From the NCBI GenBank assembly GCA_019914995.1, contig CM034143.1, positions 1,614,501 to 1,678,500 on the forward strand: a stretch of DNA of 64,000 nt. Reading direction: 5' to 3'. Origin of the DNA: Acanthochlamys bracteata (lineage: Eukaryota > Streptophyta > Magnoliopsida > Pandanales > Velloziaceae). This document shows, one piece after another, positions 23,285 to 35,196 of the stretch (position 1 is the first letter of the stretch; every line of letters begins with the position of its first letter). The position numbers were made by a program, and so were the translations under genes. Under the pieces are notes generated by a model that saw nothing but the letters and a program-made list of their open reading frames with translations, did not search any database and was not told the origin of the DNA.

Positions 23285-26200
23285 TGGTCTTTCTTTCTTT
23301 CTGTTTGATGTACACAGAAAGAAAGAAAAGAAGCCAATAATGGGGAAGATGTACACAAAGCAAGAACAAGAATATAGGGAACCAGTTAAAGTTATTGAAT
23401 TTTATGATGATAACATCAATAATTCAGAGTGTTTGGAAAGGAGTTAATGTTTTTCATTGATGTTTTTTGAGTCTTGGAGCTTTTTAGGTAGGTTGGAATA
23501 TATTCTGAAGTCATAGATATAAGACAACAAGCAATATGCAAGGAATGATTAGATGAATGAAGAAGAGAGAGAAGAGATTTGGAATAAGAGGGTAGGTTAA
23601 CTTTTGGTAATGTTAGGTTTTGTTTTGGAATGGTGCTTTTAGTTAAGTGGAGTTGATCATTTCAGCAAAGACTTTATATTGAGATTTGAAGAGATTTTAT
23701 AAAAGTTTACTGGTGGTTGTCAATATAGTTTCAATGTTTCTCAATTTTTTCTATTTACATATATTAATATATTTCATTACATGTTAAACTAGGTGTATTT
23801 TGGGAATAAAAATTGTGTTTCTTCCACAATTTTCCTTTTGTGTCTTAATTTATTTGATTATTCCATATGAAAGTAGAGATAACAATATGAAATAGAGAAT
23901 CAAAAACTTTTATATAACATTTAAGATCTGTAGGTGTATTTTGGGAAGTAATCGTATTGTTTAATGTGTTTTCAAGGAAATATTTTCGGTTTTTGTTGTC
24001 ACAAGTTATCAGTGTTTCCTGCCCGACAGTTGAGACACGAATAAAATACCTCCCGCGCAAATTCTCTGTACCGCGGCACAACATAACTAACTTGAGCCTT
24101 GTCGTTTTGGCGATCCGAATATTGCCACGTGTTTTGGGAAGCATTACTTGTATAGCTCCGCGGTTAGTATACCAACACGTGAATATAACAACCGTCGAAT
24201 ATTATATCTAACGGCTCCGGTTGTAAAGTGTGCAGGTCATGTGCGGTCTGTTTGGATTTGTGCATACTCTGGCAAAAATCACATGCTCTTGTCGGTTTTG
24301 TTATGATAAAGCAATAATTTAATCACAAAAAATTTTAATTTTTTCATATACAGTTTATCATTATATATTGTAATTATTTATTTTAAAGTTTATTTATATT
24401 TTCATATCAAATATTACTTATATTAAATATAATATTAAATATTATTTATGCATTTTAATTAATTTTTATAATTTTATATCACTTTTTATAAAATTTTAAT
24501 TTTATGAAATTAAAATCTTAAAAATTATTTTATATAATTGAAACACACTCTAAAAAAAATAAATAACAAAATCTCATATTGATTTCTCATAATTTTAAAA
24601 ATTATTCTGAAAATTGTATTAAACAAAGATTTACTATAAAATAAATATAAAATAGAGATCATAGATAAAAATGTCAACCCAAATGTATTAGGTATATCAG
24701 ATTTGACTCAACTCAAACAGTAGGAAATGAGCATCTTTTTATTTTTGTATTTATTACTGGTTTCTTGTTGAGATAAAAATATAATTATATATATTGGTTA
24801 TAAATGCTGGAATAAAGATATTAGGGTTTAGGGCAACAACTCATTACTCCATTCCTCTAAGTCTCTAACCCAAATTATAAGTTATGACTGCGTTTGGCAT
24901 TATTTTTCCAATCAAAAGTTTTTTTTATTTTGTATTTTTTAAATTATTGTACAAAATTTATTTAAATTTCCATTTGTAAGATATTATAATTTGTAAATTA
25001 TTTTTAAATAAAAATAAAATTTATTTTTTAAAATATGATAAAAATATTTCTTGTTTTATTTTTCGTAAGTAATATCAAACACTTCTGCTTGTTTTCTTAT
25101 ATAAAGTAATTTGTTTATAGAAGTAAAATTTAAAAAACTATATTATAAAAGCATTACCAAATAAAATAAATCTTTAATTAAAAAAATTACTTTTATTAAA
25201 GACTTATGTTAATTATCTAAATATGAGTTTGGCTAAACTGAGTTCAATAGAAGTTAAGTTTGAGGAGAAATAAAATTTGGTAAATGTAAATCTAGAATTA
25301 AATTTTTGTAGAAACAAATTTTAGTATAAAAGTAAAATTCTAAGTAATAATTGAAATATCTGAAACACTCTCTTAAAATGCGCTTTTTCGTGATTAAAAT
25401 TTGGGACAAGCTTAGGTGGGCCTGATATTCATATATGGTCCGTCTATGAGACCAATAAAGAATGTTTTCATTGCATGTAATCGAACATGTCCAGCCCATT
25501 TGGGTTGGGCTGAACTCTTTTAATCCAAAATCAAGTCTATTTCATTAACTTGTTTCCAAAAAGAAAACTCAGCAAGAGCAAATTGGCCTTATTTGAGATT
25601 ACGTTCTTTTCTATTCAATCTCAAAACTATATTTTATAATATTTGAGATTTCATTTTTTTATTTTTTTCTTTTAGTTCTACATATGCCGATCATGATTGT
25701 TAAAATTCAGATTTAAATTTTAAAATCTTACTATTTTACGATTTTAAATCAACAAAACAATTTTACTTGATACAAGATTCTAATCTTAATTCTAATCTGT
25801 AAAATTCCGATTTTAATCCTAAAAACTTTAAAATTCTGATTTTATTTACGATCTTACGATTCAGCTTATAAAAAATTTTCATGAATTAGGAGAGCTTTCG
25901 AGAATTTTGAGTGAAGTTGGAATAGTTAAAGAAAATCAATCGTTCGTTTAGCAGATACAGTTGTGTTTGATTTATTTTGTAAAGATTTATTGTGGGAGCA
26001 AAATATTTTCTATATGGTGTTATTTTGAATTATATTTTCTCTTTACTTTAAGACTATAAAAGCAATTGTTTGACACTTAATTAATTGATTACATAAGAAA
26101 TTGAATTTTCTAAATATAGTATAACTATATAAGTGTATATTTATAAAATAATGACATAATATGTAAAGATATTGTGATAATAAGCTAAATGAATTAAAAA

Positions 26201-26867
26201 ATTATTGAAGATATAGTTTTTTATTTCAGCAATTTTAATAAGTAGTATCTAAATATTTAAATATATTAAATAATTTTATAAAAAAATTGTCAATAAATAA
26301 GATCTTACAATTTTACTTAAAATTTCGATTTTACGATCATATACAAGCGAAATAATCCTATATAAAATTCTAATCCTAAAAACCTTGGTGCCGATAAAAG
26401 AAGAATCTAATAATATTTGAAAAAAGAATTTTTGTTTTAACCTTTCAATATTATGGATAGAGATGCATGGGATTCTAATTATATTATGAGAATATAATAC
26501 CCCGATTTACTACAAAATATCGTCAAATAGCAATTTAATGATTTCAGAATAGAAGGAATTACCATGAAAACTTTAAGCTTATTATTATCCATGCAACGAG
26601 AAATAACGAAGGTTTTTAGTGCCCAGCAATTATTAACAACTTCAAGATTTTCAAAAGAAGAGAAGCCCAAGAGTTTTCTTTTGACACAAATTAAAACAAA
26701 CAGAGTTGGTCAAAAGAATTCCAACAGATTTGTTCTTTCAAATTCAAACCGTGCATCATAATATTCTTCTCTTAATTACCTCTACTCCACAAAAAAAAAA
26801 AAAAATCCAAAAACCCTAAAACCGTAATCATCTCTCTCTCCCTCTCATCTCGATTCCATTCACCACC
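23285..26867. other. Intergenic DNA between HEXO3-like and DUF7086 genes
   Basis: Contains two divergent promoters: HEXO3-like leftward from about 23285 and the DUF7086 gene rightward up to 26867, preceded by a CT-rich leader at 26830-26850. An inverted CAGCCCA/TGGGCTG pair is at 25492-25512. About 24290-26400 is very AT-rich. Stretches near 24890-25170 and 25690-26390 show weakly similar ends and may be decayed MITEs. No protein-like frame was found. Confidence 0.55.
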
Positions 26868-27854
26868 ATGGAAGAAGTGCTTGATCAGAAAAGAATCAAA
26901 TCTATGGCTGCAGAAACTGAACAAGATATGGAAGATGAAGATCTCACTCTATCTCTTGCTCTTCATCCTTTCAAGAAACAAAAGATTGAAACTACTCCGA
27001 TCGACACGATGAATTCCGCTCAAGATCAAACCGTCGTCGGTGACATGCCGGAGAACCAGTCTTCAGAGATAGAGCTGAAGAACGTCACACAACAGTTGTT
27101 GCAGGAGTGCAATGAAGTACTTCACCAGCAGCAGCAGAACATCGATGAGCTGATGAAGGTTGGAAGTCGACCGTTTGATGCTGATCATCATCAGCAGCAG
27201 ACACCTATCCGGATCATCAACGGTGTTCCATGCTTATTCAATCAGAAGGAGCGAATTTCTCATACTGATCGGGAAGAAGAAGAAGATGATGAAAAGTTGC
27301 CCCACGGCAATAGACAGCAGCGGCGTAAGAGCAGCGGCAAAAGCAAGACAATTCCCCGGCCTTACGAATGGGCAACAGAATACCGAGCTAAACTCTGTAG
27401 TCTCGACGATCTCGCTATCCGTGGAATCAACACAGTCACCGGACCAGTGCAATGCAAACGGTGCGAACACCGGACAGAAATCTCCTACAACCTTCGCGAG
27501 AAGTTCCTCGAGATCCTCGATTATTTTTCTAGAAACTTCTCCGGAATGCACAACAGAGCAACAGAACAATGGCAGTCGCCGACGTTTCCTTCGTGTCCCG
27601 TTTGTCTGCAGCCTAATTGTTTACGGCCGGTGATCGCCAGAAAGAAGAGGGAGATTGATTGGCTGTTCATGTTTTTAGGGCAGACGCTTGGTTGCTGCAC
27701 GCTGAACCAGTTGAAGTATTTCTGCAAGCATACCAAGAATCACCGGACCGGTTCGAAAGAACATGTTCTTTATTCGACTTATGTTTCGATCTTTAAACAA
27801 CTCGATCCCTCTCGTCGGTTTCTTCGTTTTGCCGACGATCGATCTATGAGTTGA
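26868..27854 (+). CDS. DUF7086-domain protein with N-terminal EAR motif
   Basis: This is a single-exon frame of 328 aa with an ATG in a CACCACCATGG context after a CT-rich leader. The N-terminal third is acidic with DLTLSLALHPF (LxLxL at 26-30), the EAR repression motif that recruits TOPLESS-type corepressors, followed by a KKQK basic patch. A Gln/Glu-rich low-complexity middle leads to a C-terminal domain from about 164: RPYEWATEYRAKL, CKRCEHRTEISYNL (C196, C199), FPSCPVCLQPNC (C243, C246, C251) and IDWLFMFLGQTLGCCTLNQL. The paired CxxC knuckles suggest zinc binding. This is the plant-specific DUF7086 family; its function is not established to my knowledge. A repressor role is inference from the EAR motif alone. 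No introns or breaks are seen. Confidence 0.88.
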   Translation: MEEVLDQKRIKSMAAETEQDMEDEDLTLSLALHPFKKQKIETTPIDTMNSAQDQTVVGDMPENQSSEIELKNVTQQLLQECNEVLHQQQQNIDELMKVGSRPFDADHHQQQTPIRIINGVPCLFNQKERISHTDREEEEDDEKLPHGNRQQRRKSSGKSKTIPRPYEWATEYRAKLCSLDDLAIRGINTVTGPVQCKRCEHRTEISYNLREKFLEILDYFSRNFSGMHNRATEQWQSPTFPSCPVCLQPNCLRPVIARKKREIDWLFMFLGQTLGCCTLNQLKYFCKHTKNHRTGSKEHVLYSTYVSIFKQLDPSRRFLRFADDRSMS

Positions 27855-28160
27855 TTGCAAAGATTATGAAAATAATCTAACTGGTATATGATTAATCATA
27901 TAATATTGTATCTACCACCTTGATATATGTTTCTCTTTTATATGTAAGCTTTTTCTTTTTTTAATATCATAGGTGATGATTAGCAGAGGGAACTCATAGT
28001 ATTGTTCATAAAAAAGCTATGAAGCTTTTCATGAATTTTCCATTGAAAAGCAACGATTAAGTTTTGCAACAACTCCTCAAAAACAAAGAGAAAACTAAAA
28101 GTTATTTCTTCGATCGAATGGGTCGTCAATCCATTTGGATTAATAACAATTATTCATTCA

Positions 28161-29720
28161 TCATAGACATTTAATCGGCGGCACAACAATGCCAGAGGTC
28201 CTTCCGGCGGCGTACTTGCAGAATGATTGTGCAGGTCTGTTGCCATAAGTAAGCTTGATATCAAACAGATCAAGCCCAGTGCATGGATTACTTGGACTGC
28301 AGTCGAAGCTAACCGCCACCGGCGTCGCCGACGATCCTCGTATATCGCTATAACTCACATCAGTAATCTTCACTCCAGAGTTCTGCCAATTCACAAGAGC
28401 AGAGTTTGTACTTTTAAATTTTGTGAGAAAAAATTTAAACTGATCATAGAAGAGAGTTAACGGTACATGGTTAGGGCACCCTTGGCGATAAGGGCAATAA
28501 TTTTGATCGATGATGATAGGGTTCTGGACACTGTTCATGATTGAATTCTCAAAACGGACACCTCTAACAAACCCGTTGCTAGGGCGTGCCCATGTCTTGA
28601 TTCGGAGCCCGTTATCAGTTCCGGTGAACACCGTCGACTTCACCGTCACATTCATAACTCCGTCTTCTTGGTATTCCTTTCCAAGACTACCTATGCTGCT
28701 CCACGTCAATACCACTTAATGTTATCTATCATAATCATTAATTTCAAACACTACTACAAATTGAACTATTAACGACTAAAATTTACCGACTAATACAATT
28801 CAATGAGAAAACATTTTCAGCAAATTTGTTCAAATTACCCACTGAATATATCAATTAGTTATTGCCGATTAATATATTTTTAGTTATGATTGTAGGTACC
28901 TTATACCATGGCCAGGGCCGCAAGTGACTTGTTCGATCCATAAATTTTTGGTACCAGGTCCGACGGAGATGCAGTCGTCACCGGTCTTGATTCCGGTGGT
29001 TGTAATGGTGATGTCCATGGACTTCTGGATGTGGATTCCGTCGGTGTTGGGGCTGTTTCCCGGCGCCGTAATTCGAACTCCTTGAACTTGAACTCCTTGG
29101 CATCCATTGAACGCAATATGGTAGAACTCGCTGTTGATTGAAGTGAGCCCACTGACCATCACGTTCTTCGAGTTTGTGAATGTTAGAGACTGCACGCAAA
29201 ATTCAAACAATAAAATTGTGTGCTCTTTTTGTCTTGTAGCGCATAATTTTTTTTTAGTTAGCTCTATCTGTTCTTAAGGCAGTACCCGAGTGCCCGGAGG
29301 GCAACCTCCTCCCCGGGATTTGCAAGACCACAAGGCAGCACCCTGACCATCGACAACGCCACCGTAAAGAGAGACGCCGTCGACGTTATAGAAAGCAATC
29401 CATAAGTTGCTGTTGCCAAAGCTCCCATAGCTGGACGACTGCAATATCACACCATCGATCTGAAATGTGATCTTCTTGCTATTACAGGGACCTGAAAAGG
29501 TTACTCGGGCAACTAAGAAACTCCCCTTAGGCACGTAGACAGTCGACGGCAGCGACGAATGGCACGCCGTTGTCCATGCGGCTAAGAGAGCTTTCGTCGA
29601 GTCCGTCCGGCCATCCGGCCGAGCGCCGTAGTTTTCAACGTTGTAGATAGTTGCACTCACTACTGAAATGCAGAAGATCATGAAGAAGGGAATTACAAAG
29701 ACTTGCAGGGATTGAACCAT
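28161..29720 (-). CDS. Polygalacturonase (GH28 pectinase)
   Basis: Four exons join in frame: 29720-29286, 29189-28900, 28695-28467 and 28382-28161 (1176 bp, 391 aa). The start MVQSLQVFVIPFFMIFCISV is a secretion signal, followed by YNVENYGARPDGRTDS, the N-terminal signature of plant polygalacturonases. All four GH28 motifs are present: NTD at 193-195, DD at 216-217, GHG around 239 and RIK at 273-275. These supply the catalytic aspartates, histidine and substrate-binding Arg/Lys. The enzyme hydrolyses alpha-1,4 links in de-esterified homogalacturonan of the cell wall. The C-terminus has paired cysteines (FDCSPSNPC, FCKYAAG). No long propeptide separates signal and catalytic domain. A CTATAAATA box lies about 85 bp upstream (29802-29810). 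It is a paralogue of the gene at 44689, in opposite orientation. Confidence 0.93.
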
Positions 29721-31860
29721 TTTGTTTAACTGTTACTTACTACAAGAAGAATGTTTTTGGAATTGTTGGTGTGGATTATATGTTGGCAAAAAATTAGTCG
29801 GGTATTTATAGTGTTAAAACGTGTGAAGGGGTTAACTTCGCTGACGAAAATTTTTTTAATATTTTTTCCGTAAGCTATATTTTTCGTAGGCATGTAGAAA
29901 AATTTATTGTTCATTATGAAATTCTTGAGCATGTTTCCTTCAATTGTGGGCATAAATTAAAAGTCAAAAGAATGACAAATGAAATGAAATTAATGCAAAA
30001 CAATTCTTTAATTACTTAGAGCGTGTTTTTAACAAAAATATGAGTTACAGAAATCGAATTTTTAAAAATAAGTTATCTAAAACTAAATATTAAAAATAAG
30101 TTTAATTTTTATATTTATATTATTTTTTAGAAGTGAAATTTTAGTTTTTGGAAGTAAAATAGAAGCAGAGATTTTATGGAGCGTATTTTTGTGGGTGCTT
30201 ATGAAATGAGATTTTTTTAAAATAGAAAGTATTTTTATTTTTTTTTAAAATAAGTTTTATTTTTTTTAATTTTAAAAAAATAATAAAAATATGTAATAAA
30301 AAAATCTCACTCCATAAAATTTTTTTACATTTTTTAAATTTTTAAATAAATTTTTTATATATTTATAAAATATATTAAAAATATAAAATATGAAAAAAAT
30401 AGATAAGTCGCGTTTGAAACGCAGAGCCAAATGCAGCCTTGAGTTCAAAATGTTAGTAAACATGCTGTTAACATCAGTTTAAGTGTGGTTTGAAATTGCT
30501 TAAATTAAAAACTTTCTAAAATTTTTATTTTGAATAATTCTTTAAGAAAAAAATTATCTTTTATAAAATAAAATAATTATATATATAGTAATTTTATATT
30601 CATAAAATTTATCTATATTTATAAACTAAAATATACTACAAACAAAATTTTTAAATAATATAACATTTAAAAAAAGATTAGAAACATATCTATAAATAAT
30701 ACCAAATGGGACCTTAATTCTTTCTGGTTTACATACATTACTTTGTTCAAACCGTAATTAATAAGTAATAGTTGAATTAAGTCAAAGTCAAAGTCAAAGA
30801 CTGCATAGAGTTACTTATAGTCAAATCGTTAACTGGTCAAACGTTAACGGTAAAACCTTATTTATCACACTCTAATTAATATAAGTTATTATATAAGTTC
30901 AATTAATTATTCCCACAAATGCTACAGTTGCTAATTAATGCTTGATTAATTTTAACAATATAAATTCTAATTCAAAATTACTTTCAAAGGTTAAAAAATA
31001 ACTGTCGGTGAAAATTGAAAATGTAATTTAGTAGCCAGCTAATTGGGGGAAGTGATTATTCACTTATTAGAGTTTGTTTTGGCAATGATAAAGTAAGTTT
31101 TAAGAAAATACATTTTTAAAATTTTATTATTTTAAAAATCTTATTTCCGCGCAGATAAATATATTCTGAAATGAGTTCTGTGGTAAAAAACTGGGTCTTT
31201 TTTACTTTCATAATTTATTTTTTATTAAAGAATATTTTTTAACTCAACTTTAACTGCAAAAATCCAAAAACTTAGTTGAAATACTTTTTATAAAATAAAA
31301 TTAAATGTACTTCTAATATTATGTATAATAATTTACTTTTTAATACCTTATTTCTAATTATAAAAACGCACACTTAGGTTTTACGATAATTTAACCGTAT
31401 GTATCATACATGTACGGTGCGTAGGAAATGACTATATGGAAATTCACATTTAAATAATTTTTAATTTTCTTTGACCAATCCGATAGATTTGAACCTGACC
31501 GTTCGGATTGACGATAAATTCAATCAAATGCCCTTCTAAAAAAGGTCAAAATGCACTAATTATTTTCAAGACTATTATTAAGAGTCTAATTCGTAGACAC
31601 GGCATAGTTGGCAGAAGCGGATTACAATTGTGCAAGTTAATATAATTTGTGCAATTGTGTAAGTTAACTCGTAGACACTCAATCTAAAATCTAAATCGGT
31701 ATGAATATGCAAGTTAATCTGAATTGCAATTGACTTGGGATGACTCAGACGATTACCGAGTTGCCCTGTCGATTTGACCGATTGAGTCGATCATAATCAA
31801 ATTAAATAAAATTTTATTTAGTTGGTCTTTTTAATTTCCTTCTTCTTTTTTTTTTTCGCA
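29721..31860. other. AT-rich intergenic DNA upstream of minus-strand polygalacturonase
   Basis: About 29721-29830 is the leader and TATA region of the polygalacturonase. About 30006-30440 contains A/T-rich arms with repeated GAGCGTGTTTTT and GGAGCGTATTTTT and the complementary CTCACTCCATAAA, suggesting nested MITE remnants without clear ends. No gene is seen. Confidence 0.5.
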
Positions 31861-31904
31861 GATCCTTTCTTCTTCAGCCGCATGCGAATAACGGCCTATT
31901 TGAC

Positions 31905-32180
31905 CCCACGCCTCCGCTGCTCTGTCGGTTTCGGTGAATGCTTACGTCGTTGTGCTTGCTGGTTGCTACTCGAGTTTGATCGCCGCACTTATCCATTGCA
32001 CCACAAACTCCGCTGATTCGCTGCTCAGTCGACTTCGGTGAAGGTGTTAATGTTGTGCTTGCTGCTCGAGTTTGATTATTGCACTCAAATCTTAGATATG
32101 CCGTTGCTCTGCCAGCTCCGCTGCTTCGTCATCTCTGCTGATCCGCTACTCCGTCGGCTTCACTACTTGGCTACACTATT
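31905..32180 (+). repeat. GC-richer tandem-duplicated island
   Basis: Two imperfect direct copies, about 31915-31990 and 32020-32095, share CGCTGCTC-GTCG, TTCGGTGAA, TTGTGCTTGCTG and CTCGAGTTTGAT in the same order. A weaker third unit, CGCTACTCCGTCGGCTTCA, is near 32144. The island stands out in AT-rich DNA and abuts the P450 pseudogene. I see no coding potential. Confidence 0.55.
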
Positions 32181-32204
32181 TACTCTGATGCTTTGCCTGA
32201 GGAG

Positions 32205-32726
32205 CTAGTGTCAAGAGGGAAGTACAAGTTCAGTAGCTCTTTCCACTAAACGAAAAGCCCATAAATCTCCTCCATGTTGACCTTCTTGGGCAATTGATAT
32301 GCTCACCACTCCCAATCTAAAGCACGGAGCAACCCAACAACAACCAATACTCTATACAAGACCTAGGTTCATTCCTATGCACACCCTTCGTCCGACGCTA
32401 AACGAAATCAAGTCGAAGTCACTGCCCTTGGTATCGATCTTAGTGTGACTTTCGCTTGAAAGAAATCGTTTTGACTTGAAATTCATCGGCTCAGCCCATA
32501 TCTCTGGGTTGCATCCTATGCCCCAAATGAGATGAAAACTATTATGTTCTTGGGGATCAAGTAGCCCGCGATCTCGACGTTTTGGAAGTTGTAATGAGGT
32601 ATGTTAATAGGTGCAAGAGGGTGAAATCGAAGACCTTCCTTCACGATGGCTTGCAACAATGGAAGTCTCCAAACGTCGCTCTGTTTGACGAGTCAATTTT
32701 TTATGACGACAGAGTAAGTTTTCTTA
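32205..32726 (-). pseudogene. Decayed cytochrome P450, C-terminal part
   Basis: Read on the reverse strand in shifting frames, the segment gives consecutive P450 landmarks. From 32690 down: LPLLQAIVKEGLRFHP (K-helix ExxR), then LAPINIPHYN and IAGYLIPKN. After a frameshift near 32525 come NPEIWAEPMNF and KRFLSSESHTKIDTKGSDFD (PERF region). Then ISFSVGRRVCIGMNLG, the haem-cysteine loop FxxGxRxCxG near 32370. After a stop and another shift come LLRALDWEW and KKVNMEEIYGLFV, the usual C-terminal strand. At least three in-frame stops and two frameshifts make it non-functional. The order and the A-type (CYP71 clan) spacing are clear; the exact CYP family is not. The N-terminal half is missing, so it is probably a relic of a local copy. 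Confidence 0.85.
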
Positions 32727-32851
32727 TTTCATCTTCTGATTATCTCTGAGTGATGGAGCAATTCCGATATGACCTACTCGATTGCCATAGTTGTTGAATT
32801 TAGACCAACAACAAATAAATCGTACAATGCCAAAACTATCACAAACGACTA

Positions 32852-33985
32852 GAGAGGTAAACTCGGATGGGTCAAGCCAAATAAGTTACTCGGGTCGGCC
32901 AACCCAGCCAGACACAATTTCTTTGCCCCGGTTCTACCCGTTTGTTTGTTTCTTATTTTTTTTGTAAATAAAGAATGAAAAGAACAAAAATATAGAAAAT
33001 AACTTTAACAAAATTATTATTAATATATGAGTAAAATACAAATAATATAATAATAGATATAATTATACATTTGATTGTAAATAATAAGCTTAAAATTTTC
33101 TAACTTGTACGGATGAACATCAATTCGAGTATGCATCTGTCTGCGCCGCCAAGGGATATTCATCCTCAAATTATAATGTTGCATAAGATTATAAAAAAAC
33201 CATGTAAAATCCAATCAAATTTACTTATGAATATTGAGTCAGATCCACACTAGATAAATTTTTAGAGCAATTACTAAATTTATAAATAATTTAAGAAATG
33301 CAAATGCAGATAGATAAAGCAAAGAGTGAAAGCTTTTTAGGACGTAGTTATTGAAGTTGTAACTTGCAAGAAAGAAGAAATTGAAATTAGAGAGATGAAA
33401 ATTTGTTGTGTGAATTTGAATGAAAATATGTATATTGATATGTGAAATGCTAAATAAATTTAAATTAAAAAATTTTTAAAAATCACAATCTAGATAGTTA
33501 ACGGGTGTGTTACCGTTGGCTGCCAATGGAACAAACAGTCATGCTAAATTAGCATAATGTCATACTGATGTCAGCATAACTGTTATTTTTTATTTTAAAA
33601 ATTTTTTTTATCATATATATTCATATGTGAAATGCTGAATAAATTATAAATTAAAAATTAAAAAAAAAAATCACAATCTAGGCAGTCAACGACAATACAC
33701 AATAATGAGTTAGCCTAACGTCATACTAATGTCAGCATAATCATTGTTCTTTTAGTTTTTTTAAAAATTTATTTTTTATTTGATTAACGGTCAATATTGA
33801 TTAAATCAAAACCAACATTGATCGGTCAATCTGTACAATAACTGGACAGACTACTTAGCATGCCACAAAGTCGTCCTTATACTATCTGATGAATAGAAAC
33901 GGATCGACCCGATCTTATTCTATTCTCGATTTAAGCGGGTTATGTTCAGCCGTTTAGTTCGACCAATATTTATATCTCTACAGCT
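32852..33985. mobile_element. Possible hAT-derived non-autonomous element
   Basis: The left end near 32852 reads TAGAGAGGTAAACTCGGATG and continues with GGGTCAAGCC and CGGGTCGG. The right end near 33983, reverse complemented, reads TGTAGAGATATAAATATTGG and is followed inward by CGGGTCG. Ends of the form TAGAGATG-AAAC with nearby CGGGTC are common in plant hAT-like elements. The interior holds a direct duplication of about 190 bp (33420-33600 and 33610-33780). A target duplication is not evident, so the boundaries are tentative. Confidence 0.3.
33420..33780. repeat. Direct duplication of about 190 bp
   Basis: Two diverged copies share ATATGTGAAATGCT-AATAAAT, AAAATCACAATCTAG, AGTYAACG, GTCATACT-ATGTCAGCATAA and TTGTTCTTTT-like ends in the same order. 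They lie inside the possible hAT-derived segment. Confidence 0.6.
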
Positions 33986-35196
33986 GATCGGTAATTGACA
34001 AAATTATAAAAGCTTTCACGCATCAGCATGAATTAAAGATTTGGAAAAGATTTTGCATTTATACTAGGAAGAGAACTTGGCACTACAAGTTTGCAACTCT
34101 ACCGGTGCTGGAGCAGCCACGTGCACCAGACCAGGTTGATCTGAAAACTTATTCGGATTTACGGGTGGTTCGGTGATGCTAATATGAGTCAAAGACTCTA
34201 AGGTACAAGATTCTCAATTTGTAGACGTTGACATGTTTCATTATCAGAACACACTTACGAGTGCTTAATATAAAAAAATTTTAAAAATTTTCGAAAATTT
34301 TAAAATTTTAAAAATTTTTTGAAAATTTTATTTAAGTTTCTTATCTCAAAAAATAATTTTACAAATATATATTAAACTAATTTTTATAATATACATAAAA
34401 ATTTTTAAATTGGGAATTGAGAATGCAAATTTCAATTATCCACTTTAGGCTCTTATTTACTCATTTACTTTATATATACCGTAAACAGAGTGTTTTGTGT
34501 TAGATTAAAATTAAATAAACTAATTTTATATTGAATAAAATTAAAATTAAAATAAAATTAATACTAAAAAGTTTCATAATAAATTAATTTAAGTTTTTTG
34601 AATGGAATTAGCCTTTTAATATATGAAAATCATGTCTTATTTTGATTAAATTTTTTGTATCTTCCTAATATTTTTGCTGTAAATAATCTCAAGCAAATTT
34701 ACTTTTAAATATCTATATAAAAAGTTTATTTTCATATATTTATTTCATTTATTTATTTATTTTTGGAAACTTACTTTTAAACAAATAGAAAAGTTAGTTT
34801 ATGCTTGAAAAAAATTTTGTTGAAACATTACAGTTTTGTTAACGATAATATTTGAACAATGAATTTCACAAATGGTTAGAAGCTATTGCAAGTTCATCAG
34901 TTCAAGTTGGCAACTATCCGGTATTATAGAAAAAATTTAAACATTCCAATTGCTCTCCTTCCTCCGCCGCCGTTCGATTACCGGCGATCAAATATGAAGG
35001 AATTCGAAGTCAAGGGATACACCCGTTGTCGCTTGCCCTCTTCGCTGACGTCACCAACAGCGGGTAACCATCAGTAACTACTCCTCAAAAATTGCTTGAA
35101 AGTTTTCTTCGTCAAGAGTCTTTATCTCTCTAGTATTAATCAAGAAAATTTACACGATCTCTACTCAATTTCTCAAGGAAGATATAGAATGATAGA
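33986..35196. other. Spacer and promoter region of the uL18-like gene
   Basis: The left part is AT-rich and featureless to me. From about 34880 the composition becomes more balanced and CT-rich (CTCTCCTTCCTCCGCCGCCG near 34950), consistent with transcript start and 5' leader of the gene starting at 35197. A short frame at 34886-35077 has no recognised similarity. Confidence 0.5.

Noticed and set aside
23284..23356. Upstream extension of the HEXO3-like protein to 23356
   Set aside because: The extension would need a GTG start; MAVK at 23284 begins with ATG and makes a standard signal peptide.
27234..27569. Minus-strand 111-residue frame inside the DUF7086 gene
   Set aside because: Antisense shadow of the real coding sequence without similarity to a known protein.
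27160..27633. Plus-strand 157-residue frame inside the DUF7086 gene
   Set aside because: It overlaps the 328-residue conserved frame, is unlike any known family, and owes its length to the GC-rich coding context.
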